From NCBI RefSeq assembly GCF_024220585.1, contig NZ_JAMXKF010000008.1, positions 248,001 through 312,000 of the forward strand: a stretch of 64,000 nt of DNA, written 5' to 3'. Below the pieces are notes generated by a model, which was not told where the DNA came from, did not search any database, and worked only from the letters and a program-made list of their open reading frames with translations. Shown piece by piece: positions 1-10,171 of this stretch (positions within the stretch are counted from its first letter, which is position 1; every line of letters starts with the position of its first letter). The stretch is from Dyadobacter diqingensis (lineage in GTDB: Bacteria; Bacteroidota; Bacteroidia; Cytophagales; Spirosomataceae). A program made the position numbers and the translations under genes.

Positions 1-290
1 CCGGGAGAGGTTGAAAAAATTTCATAAAAAAATACTACTTCCGTTTTTCCTGGACAAATAACATATTTGCCCATTCACTCTCTATTTTCGTTAGTTTATC
101 ATTTTTTTGTTTAAAACTAATCTCATTATCACTTGTTTTGCGGTGGAATTAAATCCCGCCTAAATTTTATCTTCAGTTGTACATGGGGGTAAACGCAGGG
201 ACGGTTGTCATGGGAATAGGAAAAGTTCAATTTATATACCGGGTGTAAATTTGCGCTTTCTGCCCTTTTAATTATTTACCAAATTTTAGC
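1..290. other. Upstream gene-free region
   Basis: No coding region was recognised. The stretch is AT-rich and ends in the leader of the TonB receptor gene. It carries one exact match to the Bacteroidota -7 element (see 246-253). The left edge may hold the upstream region of a gene outside the window; this cannot be judged from here. Confidence 0.5.
246..253 (+). promoter_or_regulatory. Candidate -7 promoter element for the TonB receptor operon
   Basis: TAAATTTG matches the Bacteroidota -7 consensus TAnnTTTG exactly and lies 37 bases before the ATG at 291. No good TTTG -33 box is present about 19 bases further upstream, so the call rests on the -7 element alone. Confidence 0.45.
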
Positions 291-2690
291 ATGAAAAATA
301 AAATACACAAAAAATGGTTCGGGCTTTTGCTGGTGTTATTTAGTTTGTCGGCATCGGCGCAAAGCAAACACACGGTGAGCGGTTATGTGAAGGATCATTC
401 TAATGGTGAAGGTTTGATCGGTGTTTCGGTATATGTCCGGGAAGCGGAAACCGGTGTGGTGACGAATCCTTACGGGTTCTTTTCGCTGACACTTCCAGCC
501 GGAAATTATACATTGGTTTATACCTATATGGGTTATCAGCGGGTTGAAAAACCATTGGCACTTAATTCAGATCAGCGGATTGATATCGAGATGTCTGACG
601 AAAGCCAGAACCTTAAAGAGGTAACGATCTCGACCCGGAAGGAAGATGAAAACGTCCGGAGCATCGAAATGTCGGTCAATAAGGTGGAAATGAAAACCAT
701 CAAAAAAATGCCGGCACTTTTGGGAGAGGTTGATTTGATCAGGAGTATTCAATTGCTGCCCGGTGTGACCACGGTTGGTGAAGGTGCCTCCGGTTTCAAC
801 GTTCGTGGCGGAGATATTTCTCAAAACCTGGTTTTGCTCGATGAAGCACCGGTTTACAACTCCTCTCACTTATTTGGTTTCTTCTCGGTTTTCAACCCCG
901 ACGCCGTGAAAGACGTGAAGCTGATTAAAGGCGGTATTCCTGCGCAGTACGGTGGTCGGATTTCTTCAATCCTGGATGTGCGTATGAAAGAAGGAAACGC
1001 GAAAAAGCGTGAAATTAACGGTGGTATCGGTTCTATTTTCTCCCGTCTTACCTATGAGCAGCCTTTCGCGAAAGGAAAAGGATCATTTATTGTGGCAGGA
1101 CGTCGTTCTTATATTGACATTCTTGCAAAACCTTTCCTGAATAAAGACTTAAAAGATTCGAAGTTTAATTTTTATGACCTTACCGCGAAAGTAAACTATC
1201 GTCTGGGAAATAAGGATACGTTCTACGCGTCGGGATACTTTGGTAAAGATGTTTTTGGTGGTGGTGATTTTGGTTTTGGATGGGGCAATGCTACGGCAAC
1301 CGCGCGTTGGAACCACATTTTCTCAAACAAGCTTTTCATGAATTTGACAGGTTATTATAGTAATTACGATTATAACCTTGGTCAGAATGAAAATGATAAA
1401 AATGCGAAAGACCGGTTTGTGTGGAATTCGAAGATCATCAGCAAGAGTATCAAGCCTGATTTTACATATTATATCACACCAAATAACCAGCTGACTTTTG
1501 GCGGCCAGTATATCAATTATGATTCTCGCCCTGGAAAAGCCACTGCGGTATCGGAAGGTGAAGGACTAAACCTTGACTTACCTACACGTCACGCAGACGA
1601 ATCGGCCTTGTACATTGCCAACGAACAAAAGTTAACGGATAAGATTTCTTTACAATACGGTATCCGTTACTCTTATTACCGCAGCCTTGGCCCTGGTATT
1701 GAGTATGCTTACGGAGACACGACGGCAGGTATCAGAAAGCTGCCGATTTTGCCAGGAAAAGAATACAAAAGTGGTGATGTGATAAAAAGTTACGGAAACT
1801 GGGAGCCTCGTTTTGCAGTCAACATCGGGTTGAATTCAACCACTTCTTTGAAGGTGAGTTACAACCGGATGTCGCAATACCTGCATTTGCTTTCTAACAC
1901 CGCCGCGAGTTCGCCTTTGGACGTCTGGACGCTTAGTTCTTCCAACATAAAGCCGGAGCTTGCTGATCAGGTTGCCCTGGGCTGGTTCCAGAACTTCAAG
2001 GATAACATGTATGAGGCTTCTGTGGAGGTTTATTATAAAAAACTGCATAACCAGATTGACTACGTAACAGGTTCCGACCTTCTGCTGAATTCATTCGTTG
2101 AAGGGGATTTGTTAACAGGAAAAGGCAGAGCTTACGGAGCTGAGTTTTACCTGAAAAAAAATAAGGGCCGTTTAACAGGCTGGGTAAGTTACACGTTGTC
2201 CAGAACGGAAAGACAGGTGATGAGTATCAACAATGACGAGTGGTTCCCGGCTCGTTTCGACAAGCCTCATAACTTTACTTCGGTAGCTATTTTTGAATTG
2301 AATAAAAGACTGACATTGTCGTCAAACTTTACAATTGCCTCGGGTACACCGGCTACTTTTCCAACAAACGGATATGGATGGGGTGGATTTTCTCTGGGGA
2401 ACAATTATAACAATGCCCGGAATAATAACCGTATCCCGGCCTACCACAGACTGGATCTTGCGGCAACACTTAAATCGCGGAAAAAGCTGTTTGGTATCGG
2501 TGAGGGAGAATGGGTATTCTCCATTTACAATGTTTATAACCGCCGGAATGCATTCTCGGTGTACACACGTCAGAATGAAGACAAGCCAAGTGTAAGTGAT
2601 AAAGCTCAGAATTTGCTTAGAACAGAAGCCGTTCGCTACTCTGTCATTGGAAGTCTGATCCCGTCTGTTACCTATAATTTTAAGTTTTAA
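291..2690 (+). CDS. TonB-dependent outer membrane receptor with carboxypeptidase-like N-terminal domain
   Basis: Outer-membrane ligand-gated channel driven by TonB. The 799-aa product opens with a Sec signal peptide ending in SASAQ (about residues 1-24), followed by a carboxypeptidase-regulatory-like beta-sandwich (about 28-110, with VSGYVKD, GVVTNPYGFFSL and YMGYQ), a plug domain (about 120-235, GFNVRGGDISQNLVLLDEAP and GGIPAQYGGRISS) and a 22-strand-type barrel to a C-terminal aromatic residue (YNFKF). The gene is followed after 6 bases by a DUF4249 lipoprotein. TonB receptor plus DUF4249 is a recurrent Bacteroidota pair, thought to act like a SusC/SusD couple, with the lipoprotein as a possible surface lid. 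The substrate cannot be read from sequence; no glycoside hydrolase or siderophore gene is adjacent. The family call is firm. Confidence 0.93.
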   Translation: MKNKIHKKWFGLLLVLFSLSASAQSKHTVSGYVKDHSNGEGLIGVSVYVREAETGVVTNPYGFFSLTLPAGNYTLVYTYMGYQRVEKPLALNSDQRIDIEMSDESQNLKEVTISTRKEDENVRSIEMSVNKVEMKTIKKMPALLGEVDLIRSIQLLPGVTTVGEGASGFNVRGGDISQNLVLLDEAPVYNSSHLFGFFSVFNPDAVKDVKLIKGGIPAQYGGRISSILDVRMKEGNAKKREINGGIGSIFSRLTYEQPFAKGKGSFIVAGRRSYIDILAKPFLNKDLKDSKFNFYDLTAKVNYRLGNKDTFYASGYFGKDVFGGGDFGFGWGNATATARWNHIFSNKLFMNLTGYYSNYDYNLGQNENDKNAKDRFVWNSKIISKSIKPDFTYYITPNNQLTFGGQYINYDSRPGKATAVSEGEGLNLDLPTRHADESALYIANEQKLTDKISLQYGIRYSYYRSLGPGIEYAYGDTTAGIRKLPILPGKEYKSGDVIKSYGNWEPRFAVNIGLNSTTSLKVSYNRMSQYLHLLSNTAASSPLDVWTLSSSNIKPELADQVALGWFQNFKDNMYEASVEVYYKKLHNQIDYVTGSDLLLNSFVEGDLLTGKGRAYGAEFYLKKNKGRLTGWVSYTLSRTERQVMSINNDEWFPARFDKPHNFTSVAIFELNKRLTLSSNFTIASGTPATFPTNGYGWGGFSLGNNYNNARNNNRIPAYHRLDLAATLKSRKKLFGIGEGEWVFSIYNVYNRRNAFSVYTRQNEDKPSVSDKAQNLLRTEAVRYSVIGSLIPSVTYNFKF

Positions 2691-2696
2691 TCAGCC

Positions 2697-3635
2697 ATGA
2701 AAAAGCAAAATATAAATTCTCTAACGCGTTTTTTTCAATTATCAGTTGTACTGCTGGCAATCATCGGTTTGTCGGGTTGTGAAGATGTTATCGACCTGAA
2801 AACAGAAACCGGCCCATCACAGTTGGTGGTAGACGGATGGATAACAAACCAACCGGGAACGCAAACCATCACATTGACCTGGTCTTCACCTTATTTTGAT
2901 ACCAATCCGATCAAACCTGTTTTGGGCGCAAAAGTGACTGTGACTGATAATCTCGGAAAAGTGTACACCTTTACCGATAGCGAGGGGACCGGGAAATATA
3001 CCTGGGGAAAACTGGCGACCGATACTTTGGGGCGCATTGGCGGAAAGTATACGCTGAAAGTAGAACACGAGCAGGAAGTTTACACGGCTAAAAACGAGAT
3101 CAAACGTGTGCCGAAAGTTGATTCAATTGCCTACACAAACGAAACACTTCCGATCAAACCGGACAAAGACAAAGGGCAAAAAACAGGGTTTATTGTTGAG
3201 TTTTATGCAAGAGATTTTGTTGGCACCGGCGATACTTACTGGATAAAAGAAGTGATCAATGGAAAAACCAATGTTGATAAAGCTGAGAAAATTTCCATTG
3301 CTTATGACGCCGCCTTTGGTGCAGGCGCCCCTTCGGATGGTTTGATATTTATTCAGCCTTTGAGAAGGTCCATTACATACGATTCATTGTATCAGGCAGG
3401 CAACCGTGTAGGTGTGGAGTTACACAGTATCACCAATGAAGCCTTCTACTTTTTGCAGCAAGTGGTTGAACAAAGTACGAACGGCGGGATTTTTGCCACA
3501 CCTATTGCAAATATCAAATCAAATGTAACCAATGCGGACCCTAATGGCAGAAAAGCACTGGGATATTTCGGAGCATCGGCAGTAAGTAAGATGGAAACTG
3601 TTATTGATCCTAAGAAAGCAAGACCGGAAGATTGA
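2697..3635 (+). CDS. DUF4249 family lipoprotein, partner of the TonB receptor
   Basis: Predicted outer-membrane lipoprotein of 312 aa. The signal peptide ends in a lipobox, IIGLSGCEDV, with the acylated Cys near residue 28. The body is the DUF4249 beta-sandwich fold, with the early family pattern LVVDGWITN and the strand GAKVTVTDNLGKVYTF. It lies 6 bases downstream of the TonB receptor stop with no promoter between them, so the two are almost certainly one transcript, closed by the terminator at 3695-3727. It is somewhat shorter than many DUF4249 proteins I know. The biochemical role of the family is unknown; a substrate-binding accessory role is inferred only from the constant pairing with TonB receptors. 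Confidence 0.85.
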   Translation: MKKQNINSLTRFFQLSVVLLAIIGLSGCEDVIDLKTETGPSQLVVDGWITNQPGTQTITLTWSSPYFDTNPIKPVLGAKVTVTDNLGKVYTFTDSEGTGKYTWGKLATDTLGRIGGKYTLKVEHEQEVYTAKNEIKRVPKVDSIAYTNETLPIKPDKDKGQKTGFIVEFYARDFVGTGDTYWIKEVINGKTNVDKAEKISIAYDAAFGAGAPSDGLIFIQPLRRSITYDSLYQAGNRVGVELHSITNEAFYFLQQVVEQSTNGGIFATPIANIKSNVTNADPNGRKALGYFGASAVSKMETVIDPKKARPED

Positions 3636-3694
3636 TTCACCGGCGAGACTAGCGAGTTCTGATAATATAAACGGCATTCGTAAACCTTCTTTTT

Positions 3695-3727
3695 AAAACC
3701 GTCAGGCATATTGTCCTGGCGGTTTTT
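3695..3727 (+). terminator. Rho-independent terminator after the TonB/DUF4249 operon
   Basis: Arms AAAACCGTCAGG (3695-3706) and CCTGGCGGTTTT (3715-3726) pair over 12 positions with one G-U pair, an 8-base loop, and a T run that continues into TTTG. Confidence 0.75.
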
Positions 3728-3807
3728 GTTTGTAATATGGCTTTTGGGCATTCGTAGAAGGGATTTTCTATTCTTTTTGTATCTTGGAGTTCCTAAAATT
3801 CAGCCCA

Positions 3808-4926
3808 ATGAAAAATTCACTCCTACTTATTGTCTTGTTTATCGGCACACAGGTTTATGCACAAAAACGTCCCAGAGAAATCGGGATCAAAATTGGTGTG
3901 ATGCCGACCGGTCCGTTTAATGCCATAACCGATGTGAACGGGGTGAAAGTGGGACAGGTAACGTTGGTAGAAGGAAAGGATGTTCGTACCGGTGTTACGG
4001 CTATTCTTCCCCGGGACGGGAATCTTTTTCAACAGAAAGTGCCGGCTGCGATTTATATCGGGAATGGTTTCGGAAAGCTGGCGGGTTATTCGCAGGTGGA
4101 GGAGTTGGGGACGCTGGAAACCCCTATTGTGCTGACCAATACATTAAGCGTTCCGACAGTTGCCGATGCACTGATTGACTGGACGATTAACCAAAAAGGA
4201 AACGAAAATGTACGTTCGGTGAATCCTGTCGTGGGCGAAACCAACGATGGTTATTTGAATGATATCCGTGGGAGACACATAAAAAAGGAACATGTATTGC
4301 AGGCATTGGCCAACGCGAAAGCGGGTGCGGTGGAGGAAGGAAATGTAGGCGCAGGAACCGGGACCGTTTGTTTCAATTTTAAAGGAGGGATCGGAACATC
4401 ATCCAGAAAACTTCCTGAAAAACTGGGTGGTTATACCGTTGGGGTATTAACACAGACAAATTTTGGCGGTGTTTTAAAAGTGAACGGTGTGCCGGTTGGA
4501 GAAGATCTGGGAAAATATGCATTTAAAGAATCACTTGATAAATCATCGGATGGATCCTGTATGATGATTATTGCGACGGATGCGCCGTTGGATGCGAGAA
4601 ACCTGAAACGTCTGGCGAAACGTGCCATTATGGGCATGGCAGAAACCGGCGGAATTGCTTCCAATGGCAGCGGAGATTATGTCATTGCTTTTTCAACAGC
4701 TTATCAGATACCTCACGAAACCTCAAATGGAACGTCCAACGTTACCCTGTTGCACAATGACTACGTTTCTCCCCTTTTCATGGCGACGATCGAGGCGACG
4801 AATGAAGCCATTATAAATTCATTGTTCATGGCTAAAACTTCGGAGGGGACACAAGGGCATGCTGTGGAAGAATTGCCTAAGGAAAAAGTGCTTGAAATCA
4901 TGCGAAAATATGGCAGATTGAAGTAA
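3808..4926 (+). CDS. Secreted P1-family peptidase (DmpA/BapA-like aminopeptidase)
   Basis: N-terminal nucleophile hydrolase of peptidase family S58 (P1), which cleaves itself into two chains and releases N-terminal residues, often beta- or D-amino acids. The N-terminus MKNSLLLIVLFIGTQVYAQ is a clear Sec signal peptide, so the enzyme is exported. Family landmarks are GPFNAITDVNGVKVGQVTL near the mature start, the glycine-rich VGAGTGTVCFNFKGGIGTSS, and DGSCMMIIATDAPLD, where the Ser near residue 250 is the expected autoprocessing nucleophile. A frame-extending TTG at 3784 was rejected: it lies inside a -7-like TATCTTGG, and the ATG at 3808 gives the better signal peptide. At 372 aa it has the usual length. 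It stands alone between terminators. Substrate class is inferred from the family. Confidence 0.88.
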   Translation: MKNSLLLIVLFIGTQVYAQKRPREIGIKIGVMPTGPFNAITDVNGVKVGQVTLVEGKDVRTGVTAILPRDGNLFQQKVPAAIYIGNGFGKLAGYSQVEELGTLETPIVLTNTLSVPTVADALIDWTINQKGNENVRSVNPVVGETNDGYLNDIRGRHIKKEHVLQALANAKAGAVEEGNVGAGTGTVCFNFKGGIGTSSRKLPEKLGGYTVGVLTQTNFGGVLKVNGVPVGEDLGKYAFKESLDKSSDGSCMMIIATDAPLDARNLKRLAKRAIMGMAETGGIASNGSGDYVIAFSTAYQIPHETSNGTSNVTLLHNDYVSPLFMATIEATNEAIINSLFMAKTSEGTQGHAVEELPKEKVLEIMRKYGRLK

Positions 4927-5034
4927 AAGCTTACTTATCCTTCTCATTATTTACAGTTTACCAAAATGATAATTCAGATATTTACAGCGAACTGCTTGCG
5001 ATTGTAATATTTTGGTTTAAAATTTGCGGTTTAA

Positions 5035-5442
5035 ATGAAAACCCGAATCGTGAAGCCGAAAAAAGTTATTAACCAGACAATCAGCTTACTGCTAGCCGCC
5101 ATGCTTTTGATGGTAGCGGGAGCGCGGTCATGGTCAAATAATGGTGATACGGTTCAGAAATACGTAAAAAGTGCCAAGACGATCAGCAAGGGTATATCCC
5201 GGGATGCTGCGTCAGACACACCTGACGACCATCAGGCAACGGTAAGTGCGCTTTCTTTGGATGCGGTTATCACACCGGCCATCTCTTTTGATTTCTCCCA
5301 TTATTTTTATTTCGCTCCGCAGCCAGTCTGGCAATTTGTTGAAAGTCAGCATATTGTTGAAGTCGCTTTTCGGGAGTCTCATTTTCTTTTCTCCTGTTTT
5401 AGCAGAGTTTTTGCCAGATACATTGTCACCAACGCCCCGTGA
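5035..5442 (+). CDS. Small exported protein of unknown function upstream of secDF
   Basis: Encodes 135 aa with no family I recognise. The N-terminus has a basic stretch (KTRIVKPKK) followed by a hydrophobic segment (about residues 13-32, ISLLLAAMLLMVAGA), consistent with a signal peptide or one membrane anchor. The middle is polar and the C-terminal third is rich in Phe, His and Tyr. It could instead be a short membrane-associated peptide. It precedes secDF by 163 bases in the same direction. TATTTTGG and TAAAATTTG-like stretches just before the ATG could serve as promoter. An opposite-strand frame also stays open across this stretch, so codon-level support for the reading is modest. No function is proposed. 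Confidence 0.6.
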   Translation: MKTRIVKPKKVINQTISLLLAAMLLMVAGARSWSNNGDTVQKYVKSAKTISKGISRDAASDTPDDHQATVSALSLDAVITPAISFDFSHYFYFAPQPVWQFVESQHIVEVAFRESHFLFSCFSRVFARYIVTNAP

Positions 5443-5605
5443 CAATCCCCAGCTGATCATGCAGATTGAAAGTTAAACGTGTCGCTTATCTGTGCGACCC
5501 ACTTTTATATTCTCATGTCTGAAAATTTTATACATCCAACTACGCGTCTCAAACTACGTGTAGCGAATCTTATCTTTTTGAAAATTTCACATTTTTTACA
5601 AAACA

Positions 5606-8590
5606 ATGACTAACAAGAACGGAATAATCGGGCTAACCATTGCGTTGATCCTTATTAGTGCCTACTACCTTTCTTTTACGTTCGTTTCACGCAGCATCAA
5701 AGGAAAAGCGGAGACGTATGCAACAGACGCATCGGGGAAGGTAGATGACAAGAAAAAACAGCACTATATCGACTCGCTGTGGCGCGAGGACGTATATCTG
5801 GGACAAACTTTGCAAGAAGTTATGGAGCGTGAACTTAGCCTTGGTCTTGACCTTCAGGGCGGTATGCACGTAGTGCTTGAAGTTTCTCCTGCTGAGATCC
5901 TGAAAGGTATGGCTGGCGGAAACGCACGCAGTGCCTCTTTCCAAAAAGCACTTAAAGCGGCTGAGTCTGATAAGAAAGCTGATAACAGCAAGTTTGTTAA
6001 GATTTTTGTTGCTGCATTTAAAGAAGCTGCACCGAATACAAGTTTGGCAAGTGTTTTCGCTACCAGTGCAAACCGTACCAAAATCAACAGTACTTCATCT
6101 GACGGCGATGTAGTAAAGATGCTTAACACGGAGATCGATGGCGCTATTGACCGTGCGTTCCAGATCACTCAGGCACGTATTGACAAATTTGGTGTAACAA
6201 ACCCGAACATTCAGCGTTTGCCGGGTACCAACCGCGTTTTGGTTGAACTTCCAGGTGTTGATAACCCGGAACGTGTTCGTCGTTTGCTTTCAGGCGCTGC
6301 GAAACTTGAATTTGCTCAGGTTTATTTAACAAATGAATTGGCTCCTGCAATCGATCAGCTGGGTGCTTATCTGGTTAAAGAAGATGCAAGACTTAAGTCG
6401 GGCGCAAAAACGGTTAGCAAAGATACTGCTGCAACAGATACTACAAAAAGCTCAGGTTTGAGCGGTCTTGCTGCAAAGCTTGAACAAAAAGGAGATTCTG
6501 CTAAATCTGATACATCTGCACTGGCTGCTCAAAGCGCTGCTTTGACAAGCCTTTTCGTTCCAATGCCACAAGGTTTGGGTGTTTATCTTAAAGATACCGC
6601 TCGTGCCAACGAAATCATCCAGCGTCCGGAAGTTCGTTCGATGTTCCCTGCTGACCTTGTTTTCATGTGGGACCGTAAAGGAACTGCGGGTCAAAACAAC
6701 CAGTTGATCCTTCCTTTGTATTTTATCAAAAAACAAAATGGACAGGCTGCTATGGAAGGTGATGTGATTGTAGATGCAACACATGACTACGATGACCGTG
6801 GCCGTCCTGAGGTAACCATGCGTATGAACGGTGAAGGTGCACGTAAATGGCGTACGCTGACTGCCAACAGCATCGGTCGTCCGGTAGCGATTATTATCGA
6901 TAACCTGGTTTACACTGCGCCTACGGTTCAGGGTGAAATTCCAAATGGTAACTCAAGTATCACAGGTAACTTCACTGTTGAAGAAACAAAAGATATGTCA
7001 AACGTGCTGAAAGCGGGTAAACTGCCTGCTCCTACGCACATTGTTGAAGAAGCGATTGTTGGTTCTACATTGGGTTCAGAAGCAATTACTGCGGGTGTAT
7101 TGTCTTCATTGATCGGTTTGGTTGTGATTTTGGTATTCATGGTGGCATATTACAGCGGCGCTGGTTTTGTTGCTGACGTAACACTTCTTTTGAACCTGTT
7201 CCTTCTTTTAGGTATTATGGCGTCTCTTGGCGCAGTACTTACACTTTCAGGTATCGCCGGTATTGTATTGACAATTGGTATGGCTGTGGATGCGAACGTA
7301 CTGATTTATGAGGGTATAAAGATTGAGATTGCCGAAGGAAAACCTTTCAAGCAAGCGGTTACGGATGGTTTCAAACATTCGATGACAGCGATTATTGACT
7401 CAAACGTAACGACGCTTTTAACTGGTATTATCCTTTACACTTTTGGTTCAGGTCTGGTACTTGGTTTTGCAACAACGCTTGTTATTGGTTTGATCACTTC
7501 TCTGTTCACTGCCATTTTCATTACAAGACTATTCCTTGAATACCAGATCAGAAATGGTAAGGTTTACAAGTTTTATTCTGGTTTGACCAAAAACTGGTTC
7601 AAGGATAATTCTTTTGACTTTGTATCGCAGCGTCGTCGTTTCTATATTATTTCTTCTGTGATCATGGCTATTGGAGTTGGTTCATTCATCTTCAAAGGAT
7701 TTGGTCTTGGTATCGATTTCAAAGGTGGACGTTCTTATGTTATTCGTTTTGAAAAGAGCGTAGAAACGGATGAAGTACGTGAAGTGATGGGCAAAGAGCT
7801 TGGAAACTCACCGGAAGTAAAAACTTTCGGAGGATTTGACCAGGTGAAAATTACAACGGATTATCTGATTGAAGATACTGCTCCTGATGCTGATCAGAAA
7901 GCAGAATTGAAGATCATGGAAGGGATTTCAAAAGTTAAAGACAACAAAGGTAAAATTGTAAGCTCGAACAAGGTAGGTCCAACGATTGCTTATGATACGA
8001 TGATCAACGCGTTGTATGCGATCCTTCTTGCACTTGCTGCCAACTTTGTTTACATCTTCTTACGTTTCAAACGCCTCGCATTTAGTTATGGTGCAGTAAT
8101 GTCACTTGCGCATGACGTGATCATTTTGTTGGCTGTTTATTCGTTGTTCAACGGTTGGTTACCATTCTCTCTTGATATCGACCAGGCGTTTATCGGTGCG
8201 ATTCTGACAATGATCGGTTATTCGATGAATGACACGGTTGTAATTTATGACAGGATCCGTGATTATCTGAAAGATGATAAAGCAACAAACGAAACACTTC
8301 CGACGATTATTAACAATGCCTTGAACAGTACTTTGAGCCGTACAGCGGTAACAGGTATTTCTGTAATCCTGGTATTGATCGTACTGATGGTATTCGGTGG
8401 TGAAGTAATCCGCGGATTTACATTCTGTATGTTGCTTGGTGTAATTGTGGGTACTTATTCTTCACTGTTCGTAGCGGCACCGATTGTGGTTGACCTTTTA
8501 CAGCGTGAAAAAATTAAGCAAGCCTCACTTGCAACGGTTGACACTGCCGCGGTGGTTGCCCCGGCTAAGACAAAAGGAGCAAAAGCATAA
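5606..8590 (+). CDS. secDF: Protein translocase fusion SecDF
   Basis: Inner-membrane accessory of the Sec translocon that uses the proton gradient to pull secreted proteins outward. The 994-aa chain is a natural SecD-SecF fusion, normal in Bacteroidota. SecD part: first membrane helix at about residues 8-27, the motif LGLDLQGGMHVVLEV, a large periplasmic domain with an Ala/Ser/Thr/Lys-rich insertion (about 270-320), and the helix bundle containing VDANVLIYEGIKIE. SecF part from about residue 680: GLGIDFKGGRSYVIRFE, then GYSMNDTVVIYDRIRD with the conserved Asp. The C-terminal tail is Ala/Lys-rich. TATCTTTT at 5571-5578 is a possible -7 element. A strong terminator at 8601-8639 closes the transcript. 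Confidence 0.97.
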   Translation: MTNKNGIIGLTIALILISAYYLSFTFVSRSIKGKAETYATDASGKVDDKKKQHYIDSLWREDVYLGQTLQEVMERELSLGLDLQGGMHVVLEVSPAEILKGMAGGNARSASFQKALKAAESDKKADNSKFVKIFVAAFKEAAPNTSLASVFATSANRTKINSTSSDGDVVKMLNTEIDGAIDRAFQITQARIDKFGVTNPNIQRLPGTNRVLVELPGVDNPERVRRLLSGAAKLEFAQVYLTNELAPAIDQLGAYLVKEDARLKSGAKTVSKDTAATDTTKSSGLSGLAAKLEQKGDSAKSDTSALAAQSAALTSLFVPMPQGLGVYLKDTARANEIIQRPEVRSMFPADLVFMWDRKGTAGQNNQLILPLYFIKKQNGQAAMEGDVIVDATHDYDDRGRPEVTMRMNGEGARKWRTLTANSIGRPVAIIIDNLVYTAPTVQGEIPNGNSSITGNFTVEETKDMSNVLKAGKLPAPTHIVEEAIVGSTLGSEAITAGVLSSLIGLVVILVFMVAYYSGAGFVADVTLLLNLFLLLGIMASLGAVLTLSGIAGIVLTIGMAVDANVLIYEGIKIEIAEGKPFKQAVTDGFKHSMTAIIDSNVTTLLTGIILYTFGSGLVLGFATTLVIGLITSLFTAIFITRLFLEYQIRNGKVYKFYSGLTKNWFKDNSFDFVSQRRRFYIISSVIMAIGVGSFIFKGFGLGIDFKGGRSYVIRFEKSVETDEVREVMGKELGNSPEVKTFGGFDQVKITTDYLIEDTAPDADQKAELKIMEGISKVKDNKGKIVSSNKVGPTIAYDTMINALYAILLALAANFVYIFLRFKRLAFSYGAVMSLAHDVIILLAVYSLFNGWLPFSLDIDQAFIGAILTMIGYSMNDTVVIYDRIRDYLKDDKATNETLPTIINNALNSTLSRTAVTGISVILVLIVLMVFGGEVIRGFTFCMLLGVIVGTYSSLFVAAPIVVDLLQREKIKQASLATVDTAAVVAPAKTKGAKA

Positions 8591-8600
8591 GCGTTTAGAT

Positions 8601-8639
8601 AATAAAAGGGGGAAAGTATTTTACTTTCCCCCTTTTATT
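8601..8639 (+). terminator. Terminator after secDF
   Basis: An 18-base perfect inverted repeat: arms at 8601-8618 and 8622-8639 around a 3-base loop, with a GGGGG/CCCCC core and T-rich 3' side (CCCCCTTTTATTCTTT). Confidence 0.85.
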
Positions 8640-8719
8640 CTTTAGCTAGGATGGACTTAGCAAATTTTATTTTAGTTTTATAAGATATTGATACAAATAA
8701 CTACGATAACAAATACTAT

Positions 8720-10171
8720 ATGGCAAATCAACTTTGGGTAAAGAAGCCGATTGAAAAATTAATGCTCGAGTCGAGTGGGGAAGGAAACCAGCTAAAAAGG
8801 TCCCTGAGCTCGACTAGTTTAATAGCGCTGGGTATCGGTGCGATCATCGGCGCTGGTCTTTTTTCCCTGACAGGAATTGCAGCCGCGGAACATGCCGGCC
8901 CTGCAGTAACCATCTCATTTATTTTGGCTGCGGTAGGTTGTGGGTTTGCTGGGTTGTGTTATGCTGAATTTGCCTCAATGATCCCGATCGCGGGTAGTGC
9001 CTACACCTATTCCTATGCTACAATGGGTGAATTTGTTGCCTGGATCATCGGATGGGACCTTGTTTTGGAATACGCCTTAGGCGCTGCAACGGTATCCGTA
9101 AGCTGGTCGCGTTATTTGCTTGAATTTTTAAGCTCATTCGGAATTCACCTGCCGGCACAACTGGTATGTTCTCCGTTCGAAGTGGTAAAATTAAGCGATG
9201 GAACAATTATCGATAATGGTATTATCAACTTGCCTGCAATTCTTATTGTATGCGTATTGTCATTGCTTTTAATAAGAGGAACCCAGGGATCAGCGTTTTT
9301 GAACAATATTCTGGTTTGTGTTAAAGTAGCAGTTGTACTTATTTTTATCGCGCTTGGATGGAGCCATATCGATCCACAGAACTACGTTCCTTATATTCCT
9401 GCAAACACAGGTAACTACGAAAACTTTGGCTGGTCTGGTATTGCTACCGGTGCGGCAGTTGTATTCTTTGCATTTATTGGTTTTGATGCGGTTTCTACCG
9501 CGGCGCAGGAAGCGAAAAACCCACAGAAAGGTATGCCAATCGGTATCCTTGGGTCGCTTGTGGTTTGTACAATTCTTTATGTGCTTTTTGCACACGTAAT
9601 GACTGGTTTGGTAAAATATACTGAGTTTGCCAACGATGCAAAACCAGCAGCAACAGCATTCGCAAAAACTGGTTACGATACGCTTCAGACAGGTTTGATT
9701 ATCGCGATTCTTGCGGGTTATACCTCTGTAATGCTTGTGATGCTTTTAGGGCAAAGCCGTGTGTTTTACTCAATGAGTAAAGATGGTCTGCTTCCTAAAT
9801 TTTTCAGCGCTGTTCACCCGACTTTCCGTACACCATGGAAAACCAATCTTTTCTTCATGGTTTTCGTGAGTTTGTTTTCAGGGCTGGTACCTGTTAGTGA
9901 TTTGGGACATATGGTAAGTATCGGTACATTGTTCGCATTCTGTCTGGTTTGCGTGGGTGTATGGATGCTTCGTATCAAACGTCCTGACCTTCAGCGTTCA
10001 TTCCGTACTCCTTTGGTACCTTTTGTACCTATTATGGGAATCGTGGTTTGTTTGTACCTGATGTACTCTCTGCCAATAGAAAGCTGGTATCGTCTGGCGA
10101 TCTGGCTTGGACTTGGTCTGGCTGTTTATTTCGGCTATGGCAAGAAAAACAGCAAGATATCGAATGAGTAA
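8720..10171 (+). CDS. APC-superfamily amino acid permease
   Basis: Inner-membrane amino acid transporter of 483 aa, closest in style to the cationic amino acid transporter/YfnA group. About 12 hydrophobic segments are visible. The first carries the APC signature IGAIIGAGLFSLTG, with the unwound GAG motif that contacts the substrate backbone. Later landmarks are FAFIGFDAVSTAAQEAKNPQKGMP (TM6 region) and GQSRVFYSMSKDGLLPKFFS. The N-terminal 35 residues are cytoplasmic and polar. The gene sits alone between the secDF terminator and the bidirectional terminator at 10233-10275. The substrate cannot be fixed from sequence alone. Confidence 0.92.
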   Translation: MANQLWVKKPIEKLMLESSGEGNQLKRSLSSTSLIALGIGAIIGAGLFSLTGIAAAEHAGPAVTISFILAAVGCGFAGLCYAEFASMIPIAGSAYTYSYATMGEFVAWIIGWDLVLEYALGAATVSVSWSRYLLEFLSSFGIHLPAQLVCSPFEVVKLSDGTIIDNGIINLPAILIVCVLSLLLIRGTQGSAFLNNILVCVKVAVVLIFIALGWSHIDPQNYVPYIPANTGNYENFGWSGIATGAAVVFFAFIGFDAVSTAAQEAKNPQKGMPIGILGSLVVCTILYVLFAHVMTGLVKYTEFANDAKPAATAFAKTGYDTLQTGLIIAILAGYTSVMLVMLLGQSRVFYSMSKDGLLPKFFSAVHPTFRTPWKTNLFFMVFVSLFSGLVPVSDLGHMVSIGTLFAFCLVCVGVWMLRIKRPDLQRSFRTPLVPFVPIMGIVVCLYLMYSLPIESWYRLAIWLGLGLAVYFGYGKKNSKISNE